Assembly: GCA_029981435.1 (NCBI GenBank)
Contig: JARRBB010000005.1
Span: 1 to 64,000 of the forward strand
Direction of reading: 5' to 3'
From: Thermotogaceae bacterium
Lineage (GTDB): Bacteria > Thermotogota > Thermotogae > B21-G9 > HyVt-16
Length of the DNA stretch: 64,000 nt
Positions 1 through 8,478 of the stretch are shown here, in pieces. Every line of letters starts with the position of its first letter. Position 1 is the first letter of the stretch. Both the position numbers and the translations under genes were made by a program. The notes beneath the pieces were generated by a model. It was not told where the DNA came from and made no database searches. It saw only the letters and a program-made list of their open reading frames with translations.

Positions 1-695
1 GAGGAAAAAACATGCCTGCAAGAATATTGACGGTTGATTATCCCATGATGTCTGTGATACCTGGTGAAAGTAGTGATGTTATAGAGTACAACTTGATGTA
101 CTCTGTAGAATTTGCATTGAAGTGGGGTTGTGAAGCTGTAAAAGTTCTCTTTCCTTGGGGACTTGAAAAAGAAATTCAGATGAGAATTGTTAAGTTAACA
201 GCCGAACTTGCACAAAAGTGTGATGATTGGGGAATGCCTTTGATGGTTGAACCAGTTCTACTCGGTGAAAAGATATCCCCTGAAAAGAAAAAAGATCCTT
301 CGATGATAGAACACGCTTCAAGAATAGCACTGGAAATAGGAGCAGATATATTAAAAGTTCCATATCTTGGTGAAGTAAAGAGATTTGAAATTTTTATCAA
401 ACATGTTAAACTACCAGTATTCGTTCTTGGTGGGCCTAAAATGGAAAGTGTTAGAGATATGTTGAAAGTTCAAATTGCATATTGATTTATTGCATATCAC
501 TTTCCGCCTAAAATGGAAAGTGTTAGAGATATGTTGAAAGTAGCTGAAGACTCAATCAAAGCAGGAGTCACAGGATTGATATTCGGAAGAAACATCTGGC
601 AAAACCCCGATATGGAAAAACTAATAGAAGCACTCAAAGAAATAGTTCATAAAAATAAAAGTTCAAAGGAAATCATTGAGAAATATTCAATATGA
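1..695 (+). pseudogene. Class I (DeoC/LacD/DhnA-type) aldolase, 5'-truncated by window edge and interrupted by an in-frame stop
   Basis: The frame is open from the first bases, so the ATG at 12 is probably an internal methionine and the true start lies outside the window. The protein looks like the C-terminal part of a TIM-barrel class I aldolase: the candidate Schiff-base lysine is in the ADILKVPY segment (codon 354-356), followed by LGGP, a phosphate-binding loop type. A TGA at 483-485 stops the frame. Translation resumes in the same frame after it with AEDSIKAGVTGLIFGRN, the second phosphate-binding region, ending at 695. The stop lies in a 72-bp insertion that duplicates 36 bp of the gene. 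A product ending at 483 would lack the GRN loop and last helix and is unlikely to be active. Family assignment is fair; the exact substrate is unknown. Confidence 0.72.
434..541 (+). repeat. 36-bp perfect direct repeat, offset 72 bp, disrupting the aldolase gene
   Basis: Bases 434-469 recur exactly at 506-541. The 36 bases between the copies (470-505) contain two copies of ATTGCATAT (474-482 and 489-497) and end in CACTTTCC (498-505), which is the reverse complement of GGAAAGTG (515-522) inside the second copy. The insertion length is a multiple of three, so only the TGA at 483-485 breaks the gene. Removing 72 bases restores one continuous frame. Confidence 0.9.
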
Positions 696-717
696 AACAC
701 TGTTAGGGGGGAACAGA

Positions 718-2358
718 ATGAAATGGGAACAAATAGAAAACGAACTAAACGAGCTTTTCAATTTTCAAATAAACAGTAAGGAAGAATTTGAAAACCTTAT
801 AAATAAGGTTACAGATTTCTCGGATAAAATCCATGAAGAACACGGCTGGAAATACATAAAAATGTCCATAAATGCAGATAAAGAAGAATATCAAAAAGCT
901 TATGAGGAATTTCAGAAAAATATACTGGCAAATTTGAAGCCTTACGAACAAAAGCTGAAAGAAAAAATTCTGGAAAATCAGAAATTCGCATCAGAAAAGT
1001 ATCGCCACCTAATAGAAATAGTTAAAAATGAAATAGAACTTTTCAAAGAAGAGAACATACCTCTTCAAATCGAAGAAAGCATACTTTCGAAAAATTATGG
1101 AACGATAGTTGGAAGTGTTGAGGTAGATTTTGAAGGTGAAAAGAAAACTCTTCAGCAACTCTCCGTTTATTTGAAAGACCCTGATAGAAGTAAAAGAGAA
1201 GCGGCCTGGCGAAAGAGATATGAAGGAATATGGAATGTTAAAAGCAAACTGAATGATTTATTCGATGAACTCAAAGAGTTGAGACATCAACAGGCCTTGA
1301 ATGCGGGTTTTAAAAATTACAGAGATTATATTCATAAATTGAAAGGAAGAATCGAGTATTCTCCGGAAGATCTGTTTGAATTTCACAATGCTGTAGAAAA
1401 AGAAGTTATACCTTATTTAAAAGAAAGAACAGAAGTAAGGCGTAAAAAACTGAAGCTTGATAGTGTGAAACCTTGGGATACTTCTGTAGATGTAGATGGA
1501 AAAGTACTCAAACCATTTAAGACCGTAGAAGAGTTTGTAGAAAAGACGCAGAAAGTTTTGGAAAAAGTGGATGCAGAATTTGGCGAAAGGTTTAGATTAA
1601 TGAAAGAAAAGAGATTACTGGACCTTGAAAATAGAAAAGGAAAAGCTCCTGGAGGTTTCAATTATACTTTACCCAAGACAAAAGCCCCCTTCATCTTTAT
1701 GAACGCAGTTGGGCGATCAGCTGATGTAAGAACTATCTTTCATGAATCTGGTCATTCGATGCACTCGTTTGAAACACTGTATCTTCCTTCATTTTACAGG
1801 TTAAACAGAATGGAAGTAGCGGAGCTTGCCTCGATGTCAATGGAATTGATCACGATGAAATACTGGGACGAATTTTACAGCGATGAAGATTTGAAAAAAA
1901 TGCAGATAGAAGAGCTTGAAGGTACACTGTCTTTTCTACCCTGGTGCATGATAGTTGACGCTTTTCAACACTGGATTTATACGAACGTTAATCACACTCC
2001 GAATGAAAGAGAAGAGTACTTCGCTTATCTCATGGATCGTTTCAATCCAGGTATAGACTGGAACGATTTAAGTGAAGAGAAAAAGACAAGATGGCTATTT
2101 CAAATGCACATTTTCGAAGTTCCATTCTATTATATAGAATACGGAATTGCCCAAATAGGTGCACTTGCAATATACAGAAATTACCTGAAAAATCCAGAAA
2201 AAACGCTTGAAGATTACAAAAAGTTCTTAGCAACAGGATGTTCTATACCTGTAAATAAAGTTTACGAAACAGCTGGAATAGAAATGAACTTTTCGAGTGA
2301 GTATCTAAAAGAAATTGTCAACTTCGTAGCCACAGAAATCGAGAAACTTGAAGATTAG
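718..2358 (+). CDS. pepF: M3-family oligoendopeptidase (PepF-like)
   Basis: Cytoplasmic zinc metallopeptidase expected to cleave short peptides. The HExxH motif is HESGH at residues 342-346, with Glu369 in the following EVAELASMSMEL helix as the likely third zinc ligand, the usual M3 layout. The mostly helical N-terminal half and the 546-residue length fit oligoendopeptidase F or related M3B enzymes. An upstream in-frame ATG at 676 exists, but the ATG at 718 follows a purine-rich GGGGGG ribosome binding site at good spacing and avoids overlapping the aldolase remnant. Two hairpins follow the stop. Family certain; pepF versus another M3B subgroup is not resolved. Confidence 0.88.
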   Translation: MKWEQIENELNELFNFQINSKEEFENLINKVTDFSDKIHEEHGWKYIKMSINADKEEYQKAYEEFQKNILANLKPYEQKLKEKILENQKFASEKYRHLIEIVKNEIELFKEENIPLQIEESILSKNYGTIVGSVEVDFEGEKKTLQQLSVYLKDPDRSKREAAWRKRYEGIWNVKSKLNDLFDELKELRHQQALNAGFKNYRDYIHKLKGRIEYSPEDLFEFHNAVEKEVIPYLKERTEVRRKKLKLDSVKPWDTSVDVDGKVLKPFKTVEEFVEKTQKVLEKVDAEFGERFRLMKEKRLLDLENRKGKAPGGFNYTLPKTKAPFIFMNAVGRSADVRTIFHESGHSMHSFETLYLPSFYRLNRMEVAELASMSMELITMKYWDEFYSDEDLKKMQIEELEGTLSFLPWCMIVDAFQHWIYTNVNHTPNEREEYFAYLMDRFNPGIDWNDLSEEKKTRWLFQMHIFEVPFYYIEYGIAQIGALAIYRNYLKNPEKTLEDYKKFLATGCSIPVNKVYETAGIEMNFSSEYLKEIVNFVATEIEKLED

Positions 2359-2370
2359 AAAGATTTTGAA

Positions 2371-2425
2371 AAATTACAAAATGCTTTGTAATTTCTTTAA
2401 AGACGGCTTAAAAGCCGTTTTTTTC
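2371..2425 (+). terminator. Tandem hairpins, second one an intrinsic terminator, after the oligopeptidase gene
   Basis: The first hairpin is a perfect 10-bp AT-rich inverted repeat, 2371-2380 with 2385-2394, loop ATGC. The second is ACGGCT (2403-2408) with AGCCGT (2413-2418), followed by a run of T, the classic Rho-independent form. Only the second has the T tract. Confidence 0.85.
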
Positions 2426-2530
2426 ATTTTTGCGTATCTTATTTGATAGAAACTTTGAAAGTATCAACACAGTTTGTAATAGAAACAAAAAGTTAAATTA
2501 AAGACATGAAAAAAGCTAATAAATGAAGAA

Positions 2531-2536
2531 TATAAT
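2531..2536 (+). promoter_or_regulatory. Possible -10 element for the MFS transporter gene
   Basis: TATAAT lies about 26 bases before the TTG start. No good -35 is visible at 16-18 bases upstream. Another weak candidate is TTGAAA, 16 bases, TAATAG around 2455-2482. Neither is firm. Confidence 0.3.
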
Positions 2537-2561
2537 AATCTAAGAAAGGAAGGGATGAAAA

Positions 2562-3719
2562 TTGGGAGAAAAACATAATATAAAGCTCGATGTCCTTAAA
2601 TACTCCATTCTCGAAATCTTCGTATATGCCAATATGAGTATTTTAATGCTTATGAGCCATTATTTTAATTCCCTTGGATTTTCTCCGAGTCAGATTGGCA
2701 TCCTTGTTTCTGTGTCACCTGTTATGGTACTTATAGCCAACCCATTTTGGTTTTTTGTGAAGCAGAAACTCAAAAGTGGTAAAATAACTCTCTGGGCAAT
2801 CCTCTCTGGTATTCTTTCTACTATTTGGTTTGTGTATCTCTCGAAAGGATTTTTTGCCAAGCTGTTGACTTTTGCCCTTGCTACTTTTTTCTTTAACGGT
2901 GGAACACCTATAACTGAATCAATAGTCATATCGAGCATGAATTATCTTAACAGAGACTATGGAAAACTTAGAATACTTGGATCCATAGGTTTTTCAACAG
3001 CTGCTTACATTCTTGGATATCTTACGAAAATCGATTTCAAATACATGTTCATTTTTTCAAACATTTTTATTTTAATTGCTCTTATTGATAGTATATTTTT
3101 GAAGGAATACGAATATCATGAAATCGAAGAAAATTCAAAAAACACCAGAGGTTCTTTTCTTGAATTTTCACTGATGCTAGCTTTCGGAGCGTTTGCAATA
3201 TTTTCTACTTTTTCAGGGAATACTTTCTTCACAGTTCTGGTTAAAGAGCTGAAACTCGATCCTGTGGTTGTTGGAAAGCAGATATCTCTTATGGGATTCA
3301 GCGAAATACCTTTTTTATTCTTTTCAAAAAAAATTGTCGAGAAAATCAACAACAAATTTCTCATATCGCTTGGACTTGGCGCAGTTGGAATCAGATGGTT
3401 TTTGACATCTTACGTTTCCGACGAACTACCTCTTTTACTGATTCAGTTATTACAGGGATTGAATTATATCGTTGTTTACTATGCGATTTTAACTTATATC
3501 CATAAATTTATTCCAAAACGACTTCGTGATTTCGCCCAATCAATTTACTGGATAGTTGTAACAGGACTTGCCAATATCATCGGAACTCTCGCCGGTGGTT
3601 TTGTAATCGAAAAAATAGGCGTTATAAATACTTATAGATTTTTGGGAATCATTGCGATGGCCCTTTGTGGAGTATCTATAATAACCTTTCGATCCATAAG
3701 TCCAAATCAAGTTGATTGA
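2562..3719 (+). CDS. Major facilitator superfamily transporter (MFS_1-like)
   Basis: Inner-membrane secondary transporter of 385 residues with about 12 hydrophobic segments in two halves separated by a charged loop near residues 188-200 (EYEYHEIEENSKN). The opening, with YSILEIFVYANMSIL and a GFSPSQIGILVSVSP segment, resembles the MFS_1-like group that contains nucleoside/proton symporter relatives. The substrate cannot be read from the sequence. The start is TTG, seven bases after AAAGGAAGGG; an ATG seven bases upstream (2555) is out of frame. Its last 13 bases overlap the end of the opposing helicase gene. Confidence 0.8.
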   Translation: MGEKHNIKLDVLKYSILEIFVYANMSILMLMSHYFNSLGFSPSQIGILVSVSPVMVLIANPFWFFVKQKLKSGKITLWAILSGILSTIWFVYLSKGFFAKLLTFALATFFFNGGTPITESIVISSMNYLNRDYGKLRILGSIGFSTAAYILGYLTKIDFKYMFIFSNIFILIALIDSIFLKEYEYHEIEENSKNTRGSFLEFSLMLAFGAFAIFSTFSGNTFFTVLVKELKLDPVVVGKQISLMGFSEIPFLFFSKKIVEKINNKFLISLGLGAVGIRWFLTSYVSDELPLLLIQLLQGLNYIVVYYAILTYIHKFIPKRLRDFAQSIYWIVVTGLANIIGTLAGGFVIEKIGVINTYRFLGIIAMALCGVSIITFRSISPNQVD

Positions 3720-5776
3720 GTCGTCTCTGAAAATTCGCCAAGTAAACTTTCAATGGTTGTGGAGTCGATGAACAGACCTTTTTGCTTGAAATGATCTGTC
3801 AGTTTCAAATAAAACTCGTTGAAAGAAATCGTTTTGGAGTTTGCAACTATTATCAATTTTCTCTTTGCTCTTGTTACAGACACATTTAACCGTCTCACAT
3901 CTTCAAGAAAACCTATATCGTTTTCTTCGTTTGATCTAACAAGTGAAAGCACTATCAATTCTTTTTCTCGACCCTGAAAACCATCTACAGAGCTAATTTG
4001 TACCTCTTCCAACTGGAGCATCTTTTTTATAAGATCGACTTGGTCGTTGTAAGGTGTTATTACACCAATATCGGCTTCTTTCAAACCATTTTCAACGAAT
4101 TTTTTCACAATTAAAGAAACTATCTTTGCTTCGAGTACATTGAATCTCGATGTGGAATCAAGCCTTTGACTTTCAAAGTTCTCTTCGCTTTTTGAAGTAT
4201 CAATGAACACAAGAACATTTTCAGGGTTTAAAATCTCATTTAAAAAAGTGTTTTCAGGCTCTGTTGGTTTGAAGTTAAAATCTTTTAAAGTTATTTCTCT
4301 CACAGAATCATGTGCTATAAGCAATCCATCGTAAAAATGCTGATTCGGAAATTCCATTATTTTTTCATTCATTCTGTACTGTACTCTGAGCAGAGAAGAA
4401 ATGTCCGGGCTAATCAATCTCTCGAAGAGTGTTTTTGAGAGAATAGCCGCTGCCTCTTTACTCATTATTGTTGGTGGAAGCTGTCTGTGATCACCACTAA
4501 TGATAAGCTTTCGTGACTTTGCAATCGGTATGAGACATGAGGGTTCTGTTGCCTGCGAACCTTCATCGATAACAGCTACATCAAATTCGAAATCATCCAT
4601 GTAATCTATTCCAGCGGAGGAGTTTGTACTCACTATCATCATACTTCTGGTTAGAATATTTTTAAGTGCCAGTTTTTCCATGTAATCTATTTCTTCGAAA
4701 AGATCTTGTATCTGTCTATTGATTTTTATCCAGTTTGCCATTGACGAAATATTTCTTGGAGAAATCCCACGAATTCCTCTCCCTTTTCTGGCAAGCTTCA
4801 AGATTGTTTTATCATCTAACCCCCTTCTCCATTGAGGAGTAGGTTTTCTGAAAGATTCACGTTTTTCAATAAGCGCAAAAGCTTTCTCTCTGAGTTCCTG
4901 TGCCTTCCTATAGAAATTGTCCTGTTCCAATTTGTATGCCAAGGTAGATTCGATAAGCTCTCTTGAAACACGAGCAGGATGTCCCAATCTTACAAATTCA
5001 ATATCTGTACCGGATTTTATAAGGTTTTCCAAAATGTTATCAGCAGCAGTATTAGACTCAGTCGTTGCAATAACTTTGTTACCCCTTGCAGCTTCCTGAA
5101 GGATAACTTCAGTCACTGTACGCGTTTTTCCGGTACCCGGTGGTCCATGTATCAAAAAGATATTTTCTGCTCCAATTGCATTTCTAACCGCTTCTTTTTG
5201 AAATTCGTTAAGCTCTTTATCATAAAAATCAACTATCTCTGCCTTTTCGATCTTTCGTGGAGTCATTAAACCTAAAATTATTGAAAGCAAACGAAGTGTT
5301 TTCTGGTTTTTTATATAAAAAAGATGATCAAGGGTTTTGTCTATTCGCTTGAAAGTTATATCGTTGACATACAGATCTATTCTTATACTGTTACTATCGA
5401 ATACCCAGTTGGGTGGAATTTCTGTGAAGGCAATTGTAATTGATCTCGAAGTCAATTCTGTTACGGTGCCAGTCAGTGAACTTTTCAAAGGTTCTCCTCT
5501 ACTTATCAGAACCTCATCACCTGGTGATATCTCAGTATCGATTTCTTTTTTTCTTCCAAACTTGACAAGATAAAAACCACCTATTTCTCTCCCGGCAAAA
5601 CTTCCCCTTAGATTTAGAATCGCACGGCCACGTCTTTCTCTTTCAAATCCTGAAAATTTCTTTATTTCATCAAGAGTGTTCAAAATCTCAGCTTCTCTTT
5701 CAGCTTCAAGAGCCTTCTTAAATTTCTCCGTATATTCCACAAGTTTGGAATAGAATTCACTGTTTTCAAAATTCAT
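3707..5776 (-). CDS. UPF1-like superfamily 1 DNA/RNA helicase
   Basis: ATP-dependent helicase of the UPF1/IGHMBP2/DNA2 type, 689 residues. Visible motifs in order: Walker A GPPGTGKT at about residue 211, motif II DEGSQATEP, motif III GDHRQLPP, motif IV-like RVQYRMNEKI, motif V SVDGFQGREKELIVLS, and motif VI NVSVTRAKRKL. The N-terminal approximately 130 residues form the small beta-barrel-like region common to this family. It is the last gene of a leftward unit behind the RseC-like gene, with a 4-base overlap (5773-5776). The role (nucleic-acid repair or RNA metabolism) is inferred from family only. Confidence 0.88.
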   Translation of the reverse strand: MNFENSEFYSKLVEYTEKFKKALEAEREAEILNTLDEIKKFSGFERERRGRAILNLRGSFAGREIGGFYLVKFGRKKEIDTEISPGDEVLISRGEPLKSSLTGTVTELTSRSITIAFTEIPPNWVFDSNSIRIDLYVNDITFKRIDKTLDHLFYIKNQKTLRLLSIILGLMTPRKIEKAEIVDFYDKELNEFQKEAVRNAIGAENIFLIHGPPGTGKTRTVTEVILQEAARGNKVIATTESNTAADNILENLIKSGTDIEFVRLGHPARVSRELIESTLAYKLEQDNFYRKAQELREKAFALIEKRESFRKPTPQWRRGLDDKTILKLARKGRGIRGISPRNISSMANWIKINRQIQDLFEEIDYMEKLALKNILTRSMMIVSTNSSAGIDYMDDFEFDVAVIDEGSQATEPSCLIPIAKSRKLIISGDHRQLPPTIMSKEAAAILSKTLFERLISPDISSLLRVQYRMNEKIMEFPNQHFYDGLLIAHDSVREITLKDFNFKPTEPENTFLNEILNPENVLVFIDTSKSEENFESQRLDSTSRFNVLEAKIVSLIVKKFVENGLKEADIGVITPYNDQVDLIKKMLQLEEVQISSVDGFQGREKELIVLSLVRSNEENDIGFLEDVRRLNVSVTRAKRKLIIVANSKTISFNEFYLKLTDHFKQKGLFIDSTTIESLLGEFSETTQST

Positions 5777-6207
5777 TCTTTATACTCCTCTGAATTGTAT
5801 TTTTCAACGATCTTTGGCCTATACTTTTCTCCAACTCTTTTATCATAAACTTTTAAGAAAATAAAAGACACTATCAGTGCGAGTAAGCTACCAAGAAAAC
5901 CGTAAAGTTCGTTTTTAAAGATAACGATGAAAAAAGTTAGGAATGCCACGAATATAATCAGAGGTATTCCGTATACTAAAGATGAGAGTTTAGTAACAGA
6001 GAAATCTCTATGTTCAACCACAACAATATCTCCTACTTTGAGATCGAGAGATTCCGGTTTCACAGCTTTTAAAGTGAGTTCTTTACTGCTCTCAAGAAGA
6101 TTACAACTTTCTTTTGAAACACAGTGATTGCAAAGTGAAGATCTCGAAAATCTTAATTCGACAGTGTTCTTGTCTATTAGTTTTATAACTCTCATTACTT
6201 CTCTCAA
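5773..6207 (-). CDS. RseC/MucC-like membrane redox protein
   Basis: Small integral membrane protein of the RseC family (SoxR-reducing system component in other bacteria). From the chosen start, Cys26, Cys29 and Cys35 form the C-x2-C-x5-C cluster typical of the N-terminal domain. A basic/hydrophobic stretch then leads to two transmembrane helices at about residues 79-97 and 102-120 and a charged cytoplasmic tail. The TTG at 6207 is chosen because GAGGTGG lies five bases upstream; GTG at 6216 and ATG at 6195 are alternatives. No rnf or rpoE-type genes are adjacent, so its partner here is unknown. Confidence 0.72.
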   Translation of the reverse strand: MREVMRVIKLIDKNTVELRFSRSSLCNHCVSKESCNLLESSKELTLKAVKPESLDLKVGDIVVVEHRDFSVTKLSSLVYGIPLIIFVAFLTFFIVIFKNELYGFLGSLLALIVSFIFLKVYDKRVGEKYRPKIVEKYNSEEYKE

Positions 6208-6218
6208 GTTTACCACCT

Positions 6219-7472
6219 CTAACTCACCAGCAGAAATATCAAATCATTTACATTAGTTCCCGTTGGGCCAGTGAAAATGAGCCCTTCCACAGTTTTCAAC
6301 GCATTATAGGAATCGTTGTTTTTCAGAACCTCGTCTAAATCTATACCGGCTTTGCTTAATTTTTCTAAAGTCTTGCCATCAACTATACCGCCAGCAGCAT
6401 CAGTTGGTCCATCTGTTCCATCAGTTCCCACAGAACAGATCACAACATCTTCAAGTCCTGCTATACCTTCTGCTGCTGAAAGAGCAAGCTCCTGATTTCT
6501 CCCACCTTTACCATTTCCAGTAACATGTACGACCGTTTCTCCACCCATTATTATCGCGCAGGGCTTTTTCAGAGGAAGGGAATTATTTTTCTCTTCTCGG
6601 GCTATTGAAGCTATGAATCTTCCAGCTTCCCTCGCTTCGCAATCTAAAGTTGTGGTCAAAATCATCGTGTTGTATCCAAGTTTTTTTGCAATTTCCTCAG
6701 CTTTTATACAAACGGTTTTAACGCTTCCAATAATGTAATGTTCCGCGTTTTCAAGAGATTTTGGAGTTTCTTCCATGAGCTCGTTCAATAAATTTTCATC
6801 AACTTCGATACCATACTTTCTTATTATATTTATGGCATCTTCACTTGTGGTTTCATCAGGATACGCAGGGCCAGATGCAATACTGTCAAGACGATCTCCA
6901 AGTACATCAGATAAAATTAAGCAAACCACCTTCGCAGGATAGACTTTTTCTGCGAAACGTCCTCCTTTAACTTCTGATAGATGCTTTCTGATCGTATTTA
7001 TCTCAACTATGTTTGCTCCGCTTTTTAAAAGTTGTTCCGTGATTTTTTGAAGCTGTTCAAGCGTAACACTACCTTTTGGTTTTTCAAAAAGGGCTGAGCC
7101 ACCTCCAGAGATTAAAAATAGGACAATATCGTTTTTCGAAAGATTTTCGACAAGTTTAAGCGCCATTTCAGTAGCTTTGATAGAATTCTCATCCGGGATC
7201 GGATGACCAGCCTCGCATATTATCAAATCATCTATTGGGCCCGCATTGTGAGCGTACTTTGTTATCACTATTCCTTTTTTTATCCTCTCTCCAAGAAATT
7301 CTTTAGCTGCCTTTGCCATACGCCAGGCGGCTTTACCAATTGCAACAAGAACGATTTTTTCATCATGTAATTTGAGACTTTTTAAAGTCTCTAAAACAGC
7401 ATTTTCGGGTAAGACAGATTCTATAGCTTCGTTCAAAATCTTAAAAGCATCACTTTTCAAGTTTTTCAACAT
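6219..7472 (-). CDS. Glycerate 2-kinase (MOFRL family)
   Basis: Phosphorylates D-glycerate to 2-phosphoglycerate using ATP, feeding serine or sugar-acid breakdown into glycolysis. The 417-residue length matches the Thermotoga enzyme. Visible signatures are the N-terminal VAIGKAAWRMAKAA segment, the LISGGGSAL loop, the SDVLGD segment, and the C-terminal MOFRL region with GGRNQELALSAA and GTDGTDGPTDAAGG. The ATG follows AAGGGGTG. It is the first gene of the leftward unit and has its own extended -10 promoter. Confidence 0.93.
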   Translation of the reverse strand: MLKNLKSDAFKILNEAIESVLPENAVLETLKSLKLHDEKIVLVAIGKAAWRMAKAAKEFLGERIKKGIVITKYAHNAGPIDDLIICEAGHPIPDENSIKATEMALKLVENLSKNDIVLFLISGGGSALFEKPKGSVTLEQLQKITEQLLKSGANIVEINTIRKHLSEVKGGRFAEKVYPAKVVCLILSDVLGDRLDSIASGPAYPDETTSEDAINIIRKYGIEVDENLLNELMEETPKSLENAEHYIIGSVKTVCIKAEEIAKKLGYNTMILTTTLDCEAREAGRFIASIAREEKNNSLPLKKPCAIIMGGETVVHVTGNGKGGRNQELALSAAEGIAGLEDVVICSVGTDGTDGPTDAAGGIVDGKTLEKLSKAGIDLDEVLKNNDSYNALKTVEGLIFTGPTGTNVNDLIFLLVS

Positions 7473-7503
7473 AACACCCCTTTAGAATATCAATTCTTTA
7501 CGA

Positions 7504-7512
7504 TTATATCAT
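7504..7512 (-). promoter_or_regulatory. Extended -10 promoter of the glycerate kinase unit
   Basis: On the minus strand the sequence reads TGATATAAT, an extended -10 with a perfect TATAAT. No convincing -35 lies 17 bases upstream. It is about 30 bases before the ATG at 7472 and back to back with the promoter of the ABC operon. Confidence 0.65.
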
Positions 7513-7523
7513 TATCGATAAAA

Positions 7524-7532
7524 TGTTATACT
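7524..7532 (+). promoter_or_regulatory. Extended -10 promoter of the ABC exporter operon
   Basis: TGTTATACT, an extended -10 with one mismatch from TATAAT. The -35 region is weak. The expected start site is only about 15 bases before the AAAGGAGG ribosome binding site. Confidence 0.55.
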
Positions 7533-7553
7533 TTAATGAAAGGAGGAAGGGAG

Positions 7554-8468
7554 ATGGAAGAGATAATAAAGGTCAGTGATTTGAAAAAGTATTACGGTGA
7601 TGTCAAAGCAGTTGATGGAATTTCATTTGAAGTTTTCAAAGGAGAAGTTCTTGCAATTTTGGGTCCCAATGGTGCAGGAAAAACAACCACAGTAGAAATA
7701 CTTGAAGGCCTTAGAAAAGCTGACTCAGGAAGAATATATTTTTTCGGTAAGGAAGTTAAAAGAATTGATGAGAAGATCAAAGAACGAATAGGCGTTCAAT
7801 TACAGAATACATCGTTTTTAGAAAATCTAACAGTTAAGGAAACCTTGAATTTTTTTGGAGGACTTTATCAGAGACGTTTACCAACATCACAGTTGATTGA
7901 AATGGTATCGCTCCAGGAAAAAGCAAAAAGTCTGGTTAAGAATCTTTCGGGCGGGCAACTTCAAAGACTTGCACTTGCAACTGCGCTTGTAAATGACCCT
8001 GAAATAATTTTTCTAGATGAACCAACTACCGGATTAGACCCTCAGGCAAGAATACTCATATGGGATAACATCCTGAAACTTAAAAATTCAGGAAAAACAA
8101 TCATTTTAACCACTCATTACATGGAAGAGGCAGAAAAATTAGCAGATAGAGTAATTATAATCGACCACGGAAAAATCATAGCCAAGGGAACCGTTGAAGA
8201 ACTGATAAGACTCATAAACAGGGAAAGTTTTATAGAATTCAGTGTAAGTACTTCAAATCACGCTGAATTTTTTAAAGTTTTTCCCGAACTTAGAAAGGTT
8301 GAAAACAACAACAGATACGTGCTATCAACGAACAATGTAGAAAAAACTCTTATGGAACTTTTGGAAAAGGCAAAAGAAATGGGAATTGAAATTGACAACG
8401 TAGTTATAAGACGTGCAAATCTTGAAGACGTATTTTTGAGTTTAACTGGTCACTCTTTGAGAGATTGA
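7554..8468 (+). CDS. ABC-2 type exporter, ATP-binding protein
   Basis: Nucleotide-binding subunit (304 residues) of an ABC-2 export system acting at the inner membrane. Visible motifs are Walker A GPNGAGKT, signature LSGGQLQRLALA, and Walker B IIFLDEPTTGLDP, followed by the switch histidine in TTHYMEEAE. The C-terminal extension of about 85 residues is the regulatory part seen in DrrA/CcmA-like proteins. An in-frame ATG at 7536 is rejected because AAAGGAGGAAGG lies just ahead of the ATG at 7554. It is followed within 10 bases by two permease genes, giving a complete exporter of unknown substrate. Confidence 0.93.
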   Translation: MEEIIKVSDLKKYYGDVKAVDGISFEVFKGEVLAILGPNGAGKTTTVEILEGLRKADSGRIYFFGKEVKRIDEKIKERIGVQLQNTSFLENLTVKETLNFFGGLYQRRLPTSQLIEMVSLQEKAKSLVKNLSGGQLQRLALATALVNDPEIIFLDEPTTGLDPQARILIWDNILKLKNSGKTIILTTHYMEEAEKLADRVIIIDHGKIIAKGTVEELIRLINRESFIEFSVSTSNHAEFFKVFPELRKVENNNRYVLSTNNVEKTLMELLEKAKEMGIEIDNVVIRRANLEDVFLSLTGHSLRD

Positions 8469-8478
8469 GGCGATAAAA

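Noticed and set aside
513-695. Separate 60-codon gene starting at the ATG at 513
   Set aside because: It is in the same frame as the aldolase and encodes its missing C-terminal end; the ATG lies in the duplicated segment and has no ribosome binding site.
2359-2561. Small RNA gene or tRNA in the largest intergenic gap
   Set aside because: Only two hairpins and weak promoter-like elements are visible; no cloverleaf, CCA end or other RNA family pattern.
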